Origin: an uncultured Alphaproteobacteria bacterium
GTDB taxonomy: Bacteria > Pseudomonadota > Alphaproteobacteria > Rhizobiales > Rhizobiaceae
Length of the DNA stretch: 13,584 bases
Direction of reading: 5' to 3'
NCBI GenBank assembly: GCA_929200335.1
Contig: CAKMZG010000058.1
Location: 1 to 13,584 of the forward strand
Position 1 is the stretch's first letter; each line of letters opens with the position of its first letter. The notes below the pieces were generated by a model. It was given only the letters and a program-made list of their open reading frames with translations, did not search any database and had not been told where the DNA came from. Positions 1 through 7,700 of this stretch are shown here, piece after piece. Both the position numbers and the translations under genes were made by a program.

Positions 1-223
1 AAAGACGAATTTAAAAGCCATACGTTTCTAATAAAAATTTAATGTAAATAATTAATAAATTAAGGTCTACACAAGAAATATATAATACTAATGTATAATT
101 GTTATATATATATAAAGAAATAAAATCTATTTTTAATTATAGATTAAACTATATATTAATCATTATACTTACAATTAAATTGTTAATGCAGATATCTAAA
201 TAACAAATTTTGAAGGCAACAAT
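1..223. other. AT-rich intergenic region upstream of the GGDEF-EAL gene
   Basis: No gene is supported here. Bases 61-180 contain only 16 G or C in 120, far below the flanking coding DNA. The stretch holds alternating TA tracts (about 103-114) and an inverted repeat, GATTAA at 142-147 and TTAATC at 156-161. TATAAT-like hexamers occur at 81-86 and 94-99, and CTATAT, the alphaproteobacterial -10 form, at 149-154, but none has a good -35 box at the right distance. It is probably the promoter region of the gene at 224. Such AT content is also typical of DNA bound by H-NS/MucR-type silencers, which is inference only. Confidence 0.5.
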
Positions 224-2272
224 ATGTTTCGCACTAGCGAAAAAAATTCCCTATCAACAATCCTAATAGGTAGGATTGTTATGACAACAATGATCGTAGG
301 CACTTTGGCTATTCTAATCAGCGTGGGCGTAAGCTGGTATAAAGCAAAAGAAAGCTCCCAGCAAAACTGGGAATTGAAGCTTGACAGTTATCAGGGGGTT
401 ATTTCATCTCTATTGCGTATGGTAGACTATTCCAGTGTGGTTGAAGTCAGTCGAGTAATTGCCTCAGATCCAGGCGTGTTGCAAGTTAATGTAAAAAACC
501 GATTTCACTCAACCATTGCTTCGATTGATCAAAGTATTAAAAAATCTATTACAGCCAATTCACCTTCCCAAAATTCTTCTTTAATCCTAACGCGTAGCAT
601 GTATTACAAAGGTGATCCTAATCAACTGGTTGGAACCATCGAACTGGTTGTTAGTGAGCCTAATTTTTCATTGATTGACTTACAAGAGACCTTAGTTTTA
701 TGTGGCCTAATGGCTTTGGGCTGTGCTTTGCTGGGTTATTGGGTATTTAAATCTCTTGATCAGAGTATTGTACGCCCTATTCAAAAAATTCACGGATTGA
801 TTTCAGATTTTGATGGCTATAAGTGGCGACAATTAGATGTTTCGGGTCCAGAAGAAGTGGAAGCATTGGGCAAAGCCCTAAATTCCATGGCCGGTGATCT
901 GGTAGAACGGGCATCTACAGATGCATTAACCGGATTAATGAACCGCAGCAGCATCTTGGATCAACTGCGTAATTCTATCAAACAAGCCCAATGTGCTGAC
1001 AATATTGTCAATGTTTATTACTTTGATCTTGATAATTTCAAACGTATCAATGACCATTTTGGCCATGAAGCGGGCGATCAATTGTTGCGCCTAGTGGGCA
1101 ATCGATTGCAACAATTAGCCAGCAACAAGATATTCGTTGCCCGCTTGGGCGGCGATGAGTTTTTAGTTGTTGAGGTCATGCAGGACAATGAAAAAAGCAA
1201 TATGGTCAACGAGATTATGGCTATTTTCGATAATGATTTCCGTCTTGATCATCGCAAGGTTATTGTAAATTGCAGCATGGGCGTCGCCAGCTATCCCAAC
1301 AACGGTTATGATGTTGCGAATTTAGTGCGTAAAGCTGACTTAGCCCTTTACAGTGCAAAAGCAGGTGGCCGTGATCAATGTGCAGTTTATCATAAATCAT
1401 TAGGTGAACTGAATGCTCGATGGATTGAGGCCAGTGATACATTGCGTTATGCCCTCGCTAACAATCAAATCCACCACGCGTTCCAGCCCATCGTTAGTGT
1501 GGTAGATGAAGGTGTGTGGGCTGCTGAGGCGCTTTTAAGGGTTAAAACTAATTACGACAAGCCAGTTTCGCCTGCAGATATTTTAATGGTTGCCAAAGAG
1601 CAGGGTCTCTTAAATCAGCTCGGCATACAAACCATGAATAATGCTGTGTCATGGCTAAAACATCAAAAAGAAATCGGCAATGATGACGTTTTAGTTTCAG
1701 TAAACTTTTCAAAAAACCAGCTTTTAGAATTAGATATCAAAGATTATTTTATTAAGCATTTTCAACCTCTTGGTGTTTCTCAAACAAATATTATCATTGA
1801 AATTACGGAAGAGGGATTGCTAGAAGATTTATCCGTTCAGGAATGTTTGCAAGAACTATCTAGTTTTGGATTTTTGATTGCATTGGATGATTTGGGCAGT
1901 GGCTTTAGTTCATTTGCTTGTTTAAGCGATCTTCCAATTGATATTGTAAAATTAGACAAATCTTTAGTGAAACGCTTATCTAGCGAGCAATCTTTACAAG
2001 TTATTTTTTCTGGAATTATCTCCATTGCAAAAGAATTAAATATTCGTGTTATCGCTGAGGGTATTGAAACTTTCGAAGATTTGGTTACAGTTAGAAAATT
2101 AGGGTGCCATTTAGCACAAGGCTATTATTTAGGCATGCCTAAAAAATTTGACGCAGTAGATTGCCTTAACAATAGGGATCAAGCTGTGAGTAATATTTAT
2201 AAAAATGATGATTCATTAAAATTTTATGATGAGGCAGTGTCATCAAAGTCATTAAAGTTAGCAAATATTTAA
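224..2272 (+). CDS. Membrane HAMP-GGDEF-EAL diguanylate cyclase/phosphodiesterase
   Basis: Predicted bifunctional c-di-GMP enzyme in the inner membrane. The 682-residue product has a TM segment at about 13-37, a periplasmic sensor of about 115 residues (38-155), a second TM at about 156-176, a HAMP-like linker (about 175-230), a GGDEF domain (about 230-392) and an EAL domain (about 402-650). The cyclase signature is intact (GGDEF 309-313, with the metal-site DLDNFKRIND at 268-277). The phosphodiesterase residues are all present: E435 in EALLR, N494, E526, D555-D556, K576, E612 and Q632. The canonical inhibitory RxxD motif five residues before GGDEF is absent (NKIF there). The ATG at 224 has a GAAGG Shine-Dalgarno at 212-216, 7 nt upstream. 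An SBP gene follows after 17 bp in the same direction, suggesting co-transcription and a sensing partnership. The enzyme class is secure; the net direction of activity cannot be read. Confidence 0.93.
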   Translation: MFRTSEKNSLSTILIGRIVMTTMIVGTLAILISVGVSWYKAKESSQQNWELKLDSYQGVISSLLRMVDYSSVVEVSRVIASDPGVLQVNVKNRFHSTIASIDQSIKKSITANSPSQNSSLILTRSMYYKGDPNQLVGTIELVVSEPNFSLIDLQETLVLCGLMALGCALLGYWVFKSLDQSIVRPIQKIHGLISDFDGYKWRQLDVSGPEEVEALGKALNSMAGDLVERASTDALTGLMNRSSILDQLRNSIKQAQCADNIVNVYYFDLDNFKRINDHFGHEAGDQLLRLVGNRLQQLASNKIFVARLGGDEFLVVEVMQDNEKSNMVNEIMAIFDNDFRLDHRKVIVNCSMGVASYPNNGYDVANLVRKADLALYSAKAGGRDQCAVYHKSLGELNARWIEASDTLRYALANNQIHHAFQPIVSVVDEGVWAAEALLRVKTNYDKPVSPADILMVAKEQGLLNQLGIQTMNNAVSWLKHQKEIGNDDVLVSVNFSKNQLLELDIKDYFIKHFQPLGVSQTNIIIEITEEGLLEDLSVQECLQELSSFGFLIALDDLGSGFSSFACLSDLPIDIVKLDKSLVKRLSSEQSLQVIFSGIISIAKELNIRVIAEGIETFEDLVTVRKLGCHLAQGYYLGMPKKFDAVDCLNNRDQAVSNIYKNDDSLKFYDEAVSSKSLKLANI

Positions 2273-2279
2273 AGATATA

Positions 2280-2292
2280 GAGGGCAATCTTG
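2280..2292 (+). promoter_or_regulatory. Shine-Dalgarno and TTG start of the binding-protein gene
   Basis: GAGGG (2280-2284) sits 5 nt before TTG (2290-2292). It decides the start because only this start keeps a complete signal peptide. The site lies in the 17-bp gap after the GGDEF-EAL stop codon (2270-2272), consistent with one transcript. Confidence 0.7.
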
Positions 2293-3939
2293 ATACAGGG
2301 TAATCAATTAATTTTTTCAAAAACTAGGAATGTGACATCTCTTTTTTCTACAATTTTTATTGGGTTGGTCATATTAATATCTATGCAGTCAGTTGGAGCT
2401 GCCGATAAAAATGAAAATACACTAAATATAGGGTTTACACTTTCTTTGAAAGGCAATGATTTTGATGTTAATCGTAGTAATTATACTACTCATACTGAAA
2501 TTATTGGCCAATCATTTTTACCACTTGTGCAATATCTTCGAAATGGCAAAGTGATACCAAGCGCTGCCAAACGTTGGCAAATTGAAAATAAAAATCGTCG
2601 AATTAGATTTTTTCTTCGTGACGATCTTTATTGGTCAGATGGCTCCCCCGTGGTTGCGAATGATTTTATCAGAGGACTTAAACGCGCTTTATTAGATAAT
2701 AAGAAGGAGGCAAGCCTCTTAAGAGGGCTTAAGGGCTGGAAAAATTTTTATAAAACAAGAGATATCAGCCATTTGGGATTAAGCGCACCAAACAAACATG
2801 AAATTATTGTTGATATGGTAAAACCTAATGCGATTGATTTCAGAGCCTTCGCTAGTATTCAAACCATGGCCATATCAGAGAAAGATATAACTGAAGATAA
2901 AGATAAGCTTTGGGCAGAATCCAAAGCACGCCTAAGTTATGGCCCCTATAAAATAGCTAGTATTTCTGAAAATGAAATTATTTTGGTGAAAAATAAGTAT
3001 TTTCCTAAACTGAATGATAAAATGTATGATCGAATAGTATATTATGGGGATGTAAATAGACGAAACTTTGAAAAATATACAGCAGGTCAATTAGATATTT
3101 TAATGGGTCCTAAAGGCAAACAACTGCGTTGGATAAATAAAAACTTTAGTGAGGAAATTATAAATATTGGCTCACCACGTGTTTACGCCTTATATAGAAG
3201 TATAAAATCTTCTAAAAAAATAAGTAAAAAGATTTTATCAGCCCTGAGCTCCAGCATTGATAGAACACAATTGAGCAAAAATATTTTTGGGAAAACTGCG
3301 GGCCCACTTTATGGTGTTTTACCACCTGGCATTGGTGGCTATCCTGGCCTACAAGCTTTAGAACCAAAAATACAAGGTTATAGCACCTTATTAGAACAGG
3401 CCAAGCAAATAATAAGTGAACAAGGGTACTCCGAAACTAACCCAGTTAAAATCTCATTGGTTATAGCTAAAAATGTTCCAGGATATACTGAGATCGGAAA
3501 ATTTATAGAAAGCAATTGGAATAGGATAAATATAGAGGTCAATATTAGCTATGTTGAAAATTTTTCAGATTCACTCAATTTGTTTAAAGACAACGCACAT
3601 GATTTTGTGATGACAGCTTACGTACCTGATAGCGGTGGTATTTTTCAATATTTACTCATTCTAGATACCTTTCAAAATATAACCAATCAAAAAAATGATG
3701 CTAAATATTTAGAACTGCTCAATTTGGCACGTCAAGGTTTATATTATCAAAATTTCAACGACTATGTAACTGATACAGATCGCTATATTGTTGATAATTT
3801 TTATTTAGTTCCACTTATTTTTAATAATCTAAGCGCTATTGTGAAGCCAACCATAGGCAATATAGAAGCTGCCACTAAAGGCAGCATGCCAAGGTTTTAT
3901 GTTAATAAATTATTGCCGCCAAATAAGAGCTCTAAATAG
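2290..3939 (+). CDS. OppA-like ABC transporter solute-binding protein (SBP_bac_5), orphan
   Basis: Predicted periplasmic peptide-type binding protein, 549 residues, the normal size for the OppA/DppA family. The start is TTG, supported by GAGGG at 2280-2284 (5 nt spacing). The next ATG lies inside the signal peptide, so the TTG is needed for export. The N-terminus is a Sec signal peptide with a hydrophobic core at about 18-32 and a cleavage site after VGA (35-37) or one residue later. No lipobox Cys is seen. Family hallmarks are WSDGSPVVANDF at 115-126, matching the 'W.DG.P.tA.D' motif, and YGPY at 217-220. No permease or ATPase gene is adjacent. Its only operon neighbour is the GGDEF-EAL gene 17 bp upstream, which suggests a role in signalling rather than, or as well as, uptake. 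The gene is visibly more AT-rich in codon use than the core genes to the right. The ligand cannot be told. Confidence 0.9.
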   Translation: MIQGNQLIFSKTRNVTSLFSTIFIGLVILISMQSVGAADKNENTLNIGFTLSLKGNDFDVNRSNYTTHTEIIGQSFLPLVQYLRNGKVIPSAAKRWQIENKNRRIRFFLRDDLYWSDGSPVVANDFIRGLKRALLDNKKEASLLRGLKGWKNFYKTRDISHLGLSAPNKHEIIVDMVKPNAIDFRAFASIQTMAISEKDITEDKDKLWAESKARLSYGPYKIASISENEIILVKNKYFPKLNDKMYDRIVYYGDVNRRNFEKYTAGQLDILMGPKGKQLRWINKNFSEEIINIGSPRVYALYRSIKSSKKISKKILSALSSSIDRTQLSKNIFGKTAGPLYGVLPPGIGGYPGLQALEPKIQGYSTLLEQAKQIISEQGYSETNPVKISLVIAKNVPGYTEIGKFIESNWNRINIEVNISYVENFSDSLNLFKDNAHDFVMTAYVPDSGGIFQYLLILDTFQNITNQKNDAKYLELLNLARQGLYYQNFNDYVTDTDRYIVDNFYLVPLIFNNLSAIVKPTIGNIEAATKGSMPRFYVNKLLPPNKSSK

Positions 3940-3949
3940 AGCTCTTATT
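3922..3949. terminator. Hairpin at the convergent junction, containing the SBP stop codon
   Basis: A perfect 11-bp inverted repeat, AATAAGAGCTC (3922-3932) and GAGCTCTTATT (3939-3949), with a 6-nt loop. The TAG stop of the binding-protein gene (3937-3939) lies at the loop/stem edge. It separates two convergent genes, so it may act in both directions. Neither side carries a long U tract, so its strength as an intrinsic terminator is uncertain. Confidence 0.6.
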
Positions 3950-3975
3950 CCAATAAAATAGACTGCCACAATAAA

Positions 3976-6108
3976 TCAAAACCCAATTTCCCTAATCATG
4001 ATTTTGGAAACTTGACGAAAGAGTTTTGTAGCAAATGATATGGGCTTACCCTTTAACAACACCACACCACGGGTGATTTGATTTGGCATATCATCTATCT
4101 TACCTTCGAGGTTAAAATTCACCTGATAAGCAGCTTCAATTGAAGCTGCTCTATCCTTATCATCGCGCTCAGATGCGATGGCTCCACCCCAAATGGATGA
4201 CAGCTCTTTAATCTCCAAAGCCTCTTCGCCTTGATCGCCAATCTTTGTCACTTGCACGCTACGTTGCGGGCGGAAAGGGTCGTCGGCAATAAATTTACCT
4301 TTAAGATTTTTTTCAATTTGAAACAAATCGCTTTCAATGACATAGCCGCGCAAATGCCAATGCTCAGGCATGGCAATCGTTGCAAGGCGAAGCTTAGGGC
4401 TTGCCCATTGCTCACTTTGCAACATACGATCTAAATCCTTCACTACACCGGAAATTGGCGCAGTAATTTTTAAGACTTGCAATTGTCGCTTATAGCCTTT
4501 GATTTTCTCTTCTTCGGCCGTTAATTGCGCACGTAATGAATTGCTTTCTTGCAGCTCATCATGATTGGCTGCAATACGGTTTAATCGTAATTTGAGCAAC
4601 TCAATTCGCTTTAAAGACTGATGTATATGCTGCGCAATCAAATCAGAGTGAAATAGAAATAAAGGTGTTCCTTTTTCAACATATTGCCCCTCTTTAACGT
4701 AAATATGTTGCAATTTCGCAGGTGCTGGAACATAGAGATCTAGGGTCTTTTTTGGCTCTAACACTGCAGGAATTTTAACCGTGGCATTAAAAGGATAGAA
4801 GGCTAGAACCATCAAGCCTATAAAGAGTGAAGAGGTTATAAGTGTTCTTTTTGTTTTCATGATACTATCTTTCATAGCCCACCATTGTTTAATCTCGCGA
4901 AAAATTGGCAAGAGGATAAAAAAGGCAATTTCTATAGTGAATAAGATTATGCCCAGTACTTTGATGAAAAACGCATAAACCAACAATGCGATCCCCAAAA
5001 ATAGAAAGAAACGATAAATCCATGTACCCCAAGCATGAATGATTAAAAATGCGGACATGGATTTGGAAAAATACTCTGGCGGCGGTGTGCCAAGTTTAAA
5101 CAGCATTTCACGCAATTTCCAACGCGCCATAGCAAAACTGCGTTGTTGTAGATTACTCACATCCAAAGCATCTGATAAAAGATAATAGCCATCAAAGCGC
5201 ATGAAAGGGTTGAGGTTCACCAAGAGGCTAAAAATCCAACTGGTTGTTGCAATGGTAAAAGCTACACTTTTTGCACCCCCTTCAGGCAAAAACACCCAAA
5301 ATAGAGTTGCAACGCCCGCCAAACCTAATTCGGCAAAAATACCGCCAGCATCTATCATCAAACGTGACTTTGGATTTTGCAACCGCCAAGCTGAGGACGT
5401 GTCTGTATATAAAACAGGCATTAAAACCATAAAAGCAATGCCCATAACTGGCACTTTTAAGCCATAATGCTTACACATATAAGCATGGCCTAATTCATGA
5501 ATGGTTTTGACAAATACAAGACTACCAAGCCATAACAATATGCCGTTAAAACTTAAAAAATGTAGAAATGTTGAAGTAAATTCATTCCATTGCCGTGAGG
5601 TTAAATATAGCCCTAATAGGGTTAGAAACACCCATGAGATCACTGCAGTTTTTGTAAATAAAAATCGTACAAAAGGAAAGCTTGCACGTAAAAATCCTTC
5701 TGGTCTTACTAAGGGAATACGGAAGAATAAATAATTATGCAGCATTTTCCCAAAGGCAGAGCGCTGTCTTGCTTGATCCTGTTCTAAATAGGATTTCCAA
5801 TTATCTGACGGCGGATCTAGGGTAAGACTGTTCACATGTAAAAATTTGATAACAGCAGCTATATCTTCGCGATCAACAACCCGTCCGATTGTTGTGCGTG
5901 CCGCATCTATTAATTTTTCTGCAGTACCCTTATGCCAAAGAGCTAAAAGCTCAAATATTTCTTGCTCAATCTTGAAATATCGGTGGCGTATTGGATCGAT
6001 AATTAACCAGCCAGGGGCACCCGAAAACATAGATGCACTATGCTCTATCTGTAATTCTTCGCGCATGGCAGGTAATTTCAAAGCCTCTGGTTCCTTTTGC
6101 GGTATCAT
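3976..6108 (-). CDS. PqqD-like / M50 site-2-type metalloprotease / HlyD adaptor fusion
   Basis: A 710-residue polytopic membrane protein. Residues about 30-98 look like a PqqD-type winged-helix domain. About eight hydrophobic segments then span 152-440 and include the zinc motif HELGH (204-208) and the downstream NPFMRFDG (300-307), whose D306 is the expected third ligand of M50/site-2 proteases. A YTDTSSAW motif (234-241) is as I recall from M50 proteins of this type. After the last TM (about 421-440), residues about 456-490 are a biotinyl-lipoyl half-motif, 492-545 a coiled-coil hairpin, 546-560 the second lipoyl half, and about 580-690 beta-barrel-like sequence, as in HlyD membrane-fusion proteins. 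The start is ATG at 6108 with a weak AGAGAA upstream. It lies 13 bp after the GAF/HlyD gene on the same strand, almost certainly one operon. Likely role: inner-membrane protease and periplasmic adaptor in an export or processing machine. The substrate is unknown, and no ABC or TolC gene is present here. Confidence 0.88.
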   Translation of the reverse strand: MIPQKEPEALKLPAMREELQIEHSASMFSGAPGWLIIDPIRHRYFKIEQEIFELLALWHKGTAEKLIDAARTTIGRVVDREDIAAVIKFLHVNSLTLDPPSDNWKSYLEQDQARQRSAFGKMLHNYLFFRIPLVRPEGFLRASFPFVRFLFTKTAVISWVFLTLLGLYLTSRQWNEFTSTFLHFLSFNGILLWLGSLVFVKTIHELGHAYMCKHYGLKVPVMGIAFMVLMPVLYTDTSSAWRLQNPKSRLMIDAGGIFAELGLAGVATLFWVFLPEGGAKSVAFTIATTSWIFSLLVNLNPFMRFDGYYLLSDALDVSNLQQRSFAMARWKLREMLFKLGTPPPEYFSKSMSAFLIIHAWGTWIYRFFLFLGIALLVYAFFIKVLGIILFTIEIAFFILLPIFREIKQWWAMKDSIMKTKRTLITSSLFIGLMVLAFYPFNATVKIPAVLEPKKTLDLYVPAPAKLQHIYVKEGQYVEKGTPLFLFHSDLIAQHIHQSLKRIELLKLRLNRIAANHDELQESNSLRAQLTAEEEKIKGYKRQLQVLKITAPISGVVKDLDRMLQSEQWASPKLRLATIAMPEHWHLRGYVIESDLFQIEKNLKGKFIADDPFRPQRSVQVTKIGDQGEEALEIKELSSIWGGAIASERDDKDRAASIEAAYQVNFNLEGKIDDMPNQITRGVVLLKGKPISFATKLFRQVSKIMIREIGF

Positions 6109-6121
6109 AAGAATTCTCTAT

Positions 6122-7603
6122 CTATATACCTAGCCATTGGCGTATGGCTGAAAGCGGACGACGGAACAGATAAAAGGCTAATGGCACTTTATCGCCTAAA
6201 ATTTGAGCTGTACCACGCAAACCAATCCTTGGATTGTTCTGACTTTCAGCTTCAGCATTATTAATTTTTGCTGTCACCTCATAGGCCAATTGCCCACCTG
6301 CAACCTCTTTTGCCTCTAATGCAGCATGAATAACTTTTGCCTCAATGGGATTAAGAGGATCAGCATCTAAAAATACTTTAACAGAGGCATTATTTTTAAT
6401 AATAATGCTGTCTTCTAAGGCCACCTCAATTTTCAATTCTGTTTTGGCGGGATCAGCAATACGCATGATACGCTCACCCGTTGCAACCGGTTTACCAATG
6501 AGATCATTTACATTGCCGAATAAAACAACCCCTTGGTTTAAAGCATAGGCTTTTGAGCGCTCAAGCAATGATTTGGCATAGCTTTGCTCTGCAATTTTTA
6601 AATCATATTCAGTTTCTGCAATGGCTAAATCTTGTAGTGCATCATTGCTTTCATAGGCAGCGCGGGAAGACCGCAGCATACGTGTTCTGGCAATTTCAAT
6701 ATCTTGGAGCGCTATTTTATTGCGATTTACCAGATCAGTATCAACCATTTTAAAAACGAGATCGCCTTTATTTACCACATCGCCAGAACGCACATAAATT
6801 TCATCAATTACCCCATCAAAGGGCGCTGTTATAACTGTTGGCTGTGATGCTGTAATCTGCACAGGCGCTAAAACAGACATTGGGACAGGAATAAATCCTG
6901 CAATTACAAGCATCGTTGCTAAAATCAAGCCAACTAGTTTTTTCCACGGAGTTCTAACAACTTTGCCTCTGTTTCCTAATTGAGATGTCCAAGAATAAGA
7001 CACAGATTCTTCAATCCGCTTTAGAATAGGTAGTTCATTTTCTGACCAAGCAGTTTCTCGAGTAAAAATAAGAGCCGCAAATGTTTTGTTCCGCTCATCT
7101 TTTAAAGGCAGATGATAAATTTGTGAAAAAGGGTATTGATTTTCATCTTTTTCTAACTCGGCAGTTATACTTGCAGCATAACCAACCATCCCCCGTTCTT
7201 TGAAAAATCGTTTCAGAGTTTTTTCAAACCAGCGCACAATTGGAGCATTGCGATCAACTTCCGACATGCTTGAAATAGCCTCAATATGATACTTAGATTG
7301 CCGTCCGCTGCATTTGGCAATAAAAACCTGACGTGCATTTGTTAATTTGCGCGCTTCATTAACAACAAAAAACATCAACTCTTTTTTATTTTTTAAACGG
7401 CGCAAACCTGCTTCAAATGCAAGCATTTCTTGCATTCGCTTCACCAAAATACCGTCTTTGGAGTTCCGACCCTTATCTTCGATAGCGGATCTGTCTGGAG
7501 AGGCGACAAATGCCTTATCTTTTGGTTTTGCCTGCGGGTTTAATTGAGGGATTAAAGCCGCTGTTTTTTGCTCAAAGACTTTATTTTTAACTTCTACATT
7601 CAT
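6122..7603 (-). CDS. HlyD-family membrane fusion protein with N-terminal GAF-like domain
   Basis: A 493-residue protein from the ATG at 7603. A variable N-terminus (1-55) is followed by an alpha/beta region (about 68-200) resembling a GAF domain on the cytoplasmic side, a single TM helix (about 221-241), a lipoyl half (about 253-285, with PFDGVIDEIYVRSGDVV), a coiled-coil arm (about 290-350), the second lipoyl half and a beta-barrel region (about 360-470), as in periplasmic adaptors of type I and RND-like systems. The ATG at 7603 has GGAG (complement of 7609-7612) 5 nt upstream. A TTG at 7624 would add seven residues and also has an SD-like GAGGG (complement of 7632-7636) 7 nt upstream, so the start is not fully settled. 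It is the first gene of a pair with the M50-HlyD fusion. A cytoplasmic GAF-type sensor on an adaptor suggests export gated by a small ligand or partner, which is inference. Confidence 0.87.
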   Translation of the reverse strand: MNVEVKNKVFEQKTAALIPQLNPQAKPKDKAFVASPDRSAIEDKGRNSKDGILVKRMQEMLAFEAGLRRLKNKKELMFFVVNEARKLTNARQVFIAKCSGRQSKYHIEAISSMSEVDRNAPIVRWFEKTLKRFFKERGMVGYAASITAELEKDENQYPFSQIYHLPLKDERNKTFAALIFTRETAWSENELPILKRIEESVSYSWTSQLGNRGKVVRTPWKKLVGLILATMLVIAGFIPVPMSVLAPVQITASQPTVITAPFDGVIDEIYVRSGDVVNKGDLVFKMVDTDLVNRNKIALQDIEIARTRMLRSSRAAYESNDALQDLAIAETEYDLKIAEQSYAKSLLERSKAYALNQGVVLFGNVNDLIGKPVATGERIMRIADPAKTELKIEVALEDSIIIKNNASVKVFLDADPLNPIEAKVIHAALEAKEVAGGQLAYEVTAKINNAEAESQNNPRIGLRGTAQILGDKVPLAFYLFRRPLSAIRQWLGI

Positions 7604-7661
7604 GACTGCTCCAAAGGAACGCAATTACGCACCCTCTTCGCCCGAATAAGATTGTTAAAAG

Positions 7662-7691
7662 ATATAGTTCACACCATGTTTCATGGGTAAA
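7662..7691 (-). promoter_or_regulatory. Candidate promoter of the HlyD/M50 operon
   Basis: On the minus strand, CTATAT (complement of 7662-7667) matches the alphaproteobacterial -10 consensus exactly. TTTACC (complement of 7686-7691) lies 18 nt upstream as a moderate -35. The spacer contains an imperfect inverted repeat, ACCATG-TTT-CATGGGT on the plus strand (7673-7688), which could be an operator. The predicted 5' leader to the ATG at 7603 would be about 50 nt. Confidence 0.35.
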
Positions 7692-7700
7692 CGATTGACG

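Noticed and set aside
1..42. Open frame on the plus strand ending in TAA at 40-42, possibly the tail of an upstream gene; also a minus-strand ATG at 21 running off the edge
   Set aside because: Only 13 and 7 codons are visible, with no family match and a poor ribosome site for the minus start. Either could be real but cannot be supported.
224..2272. LapD-type degenerate c-di-GMP receptor controlling adhesin secretion with the nearby HlyD genes
   Set aside because: LapD-type receptors have degenerate GGDEF and EAL motifs, while both are intact here. No LapG-like protease or adhesin gene is in the window.
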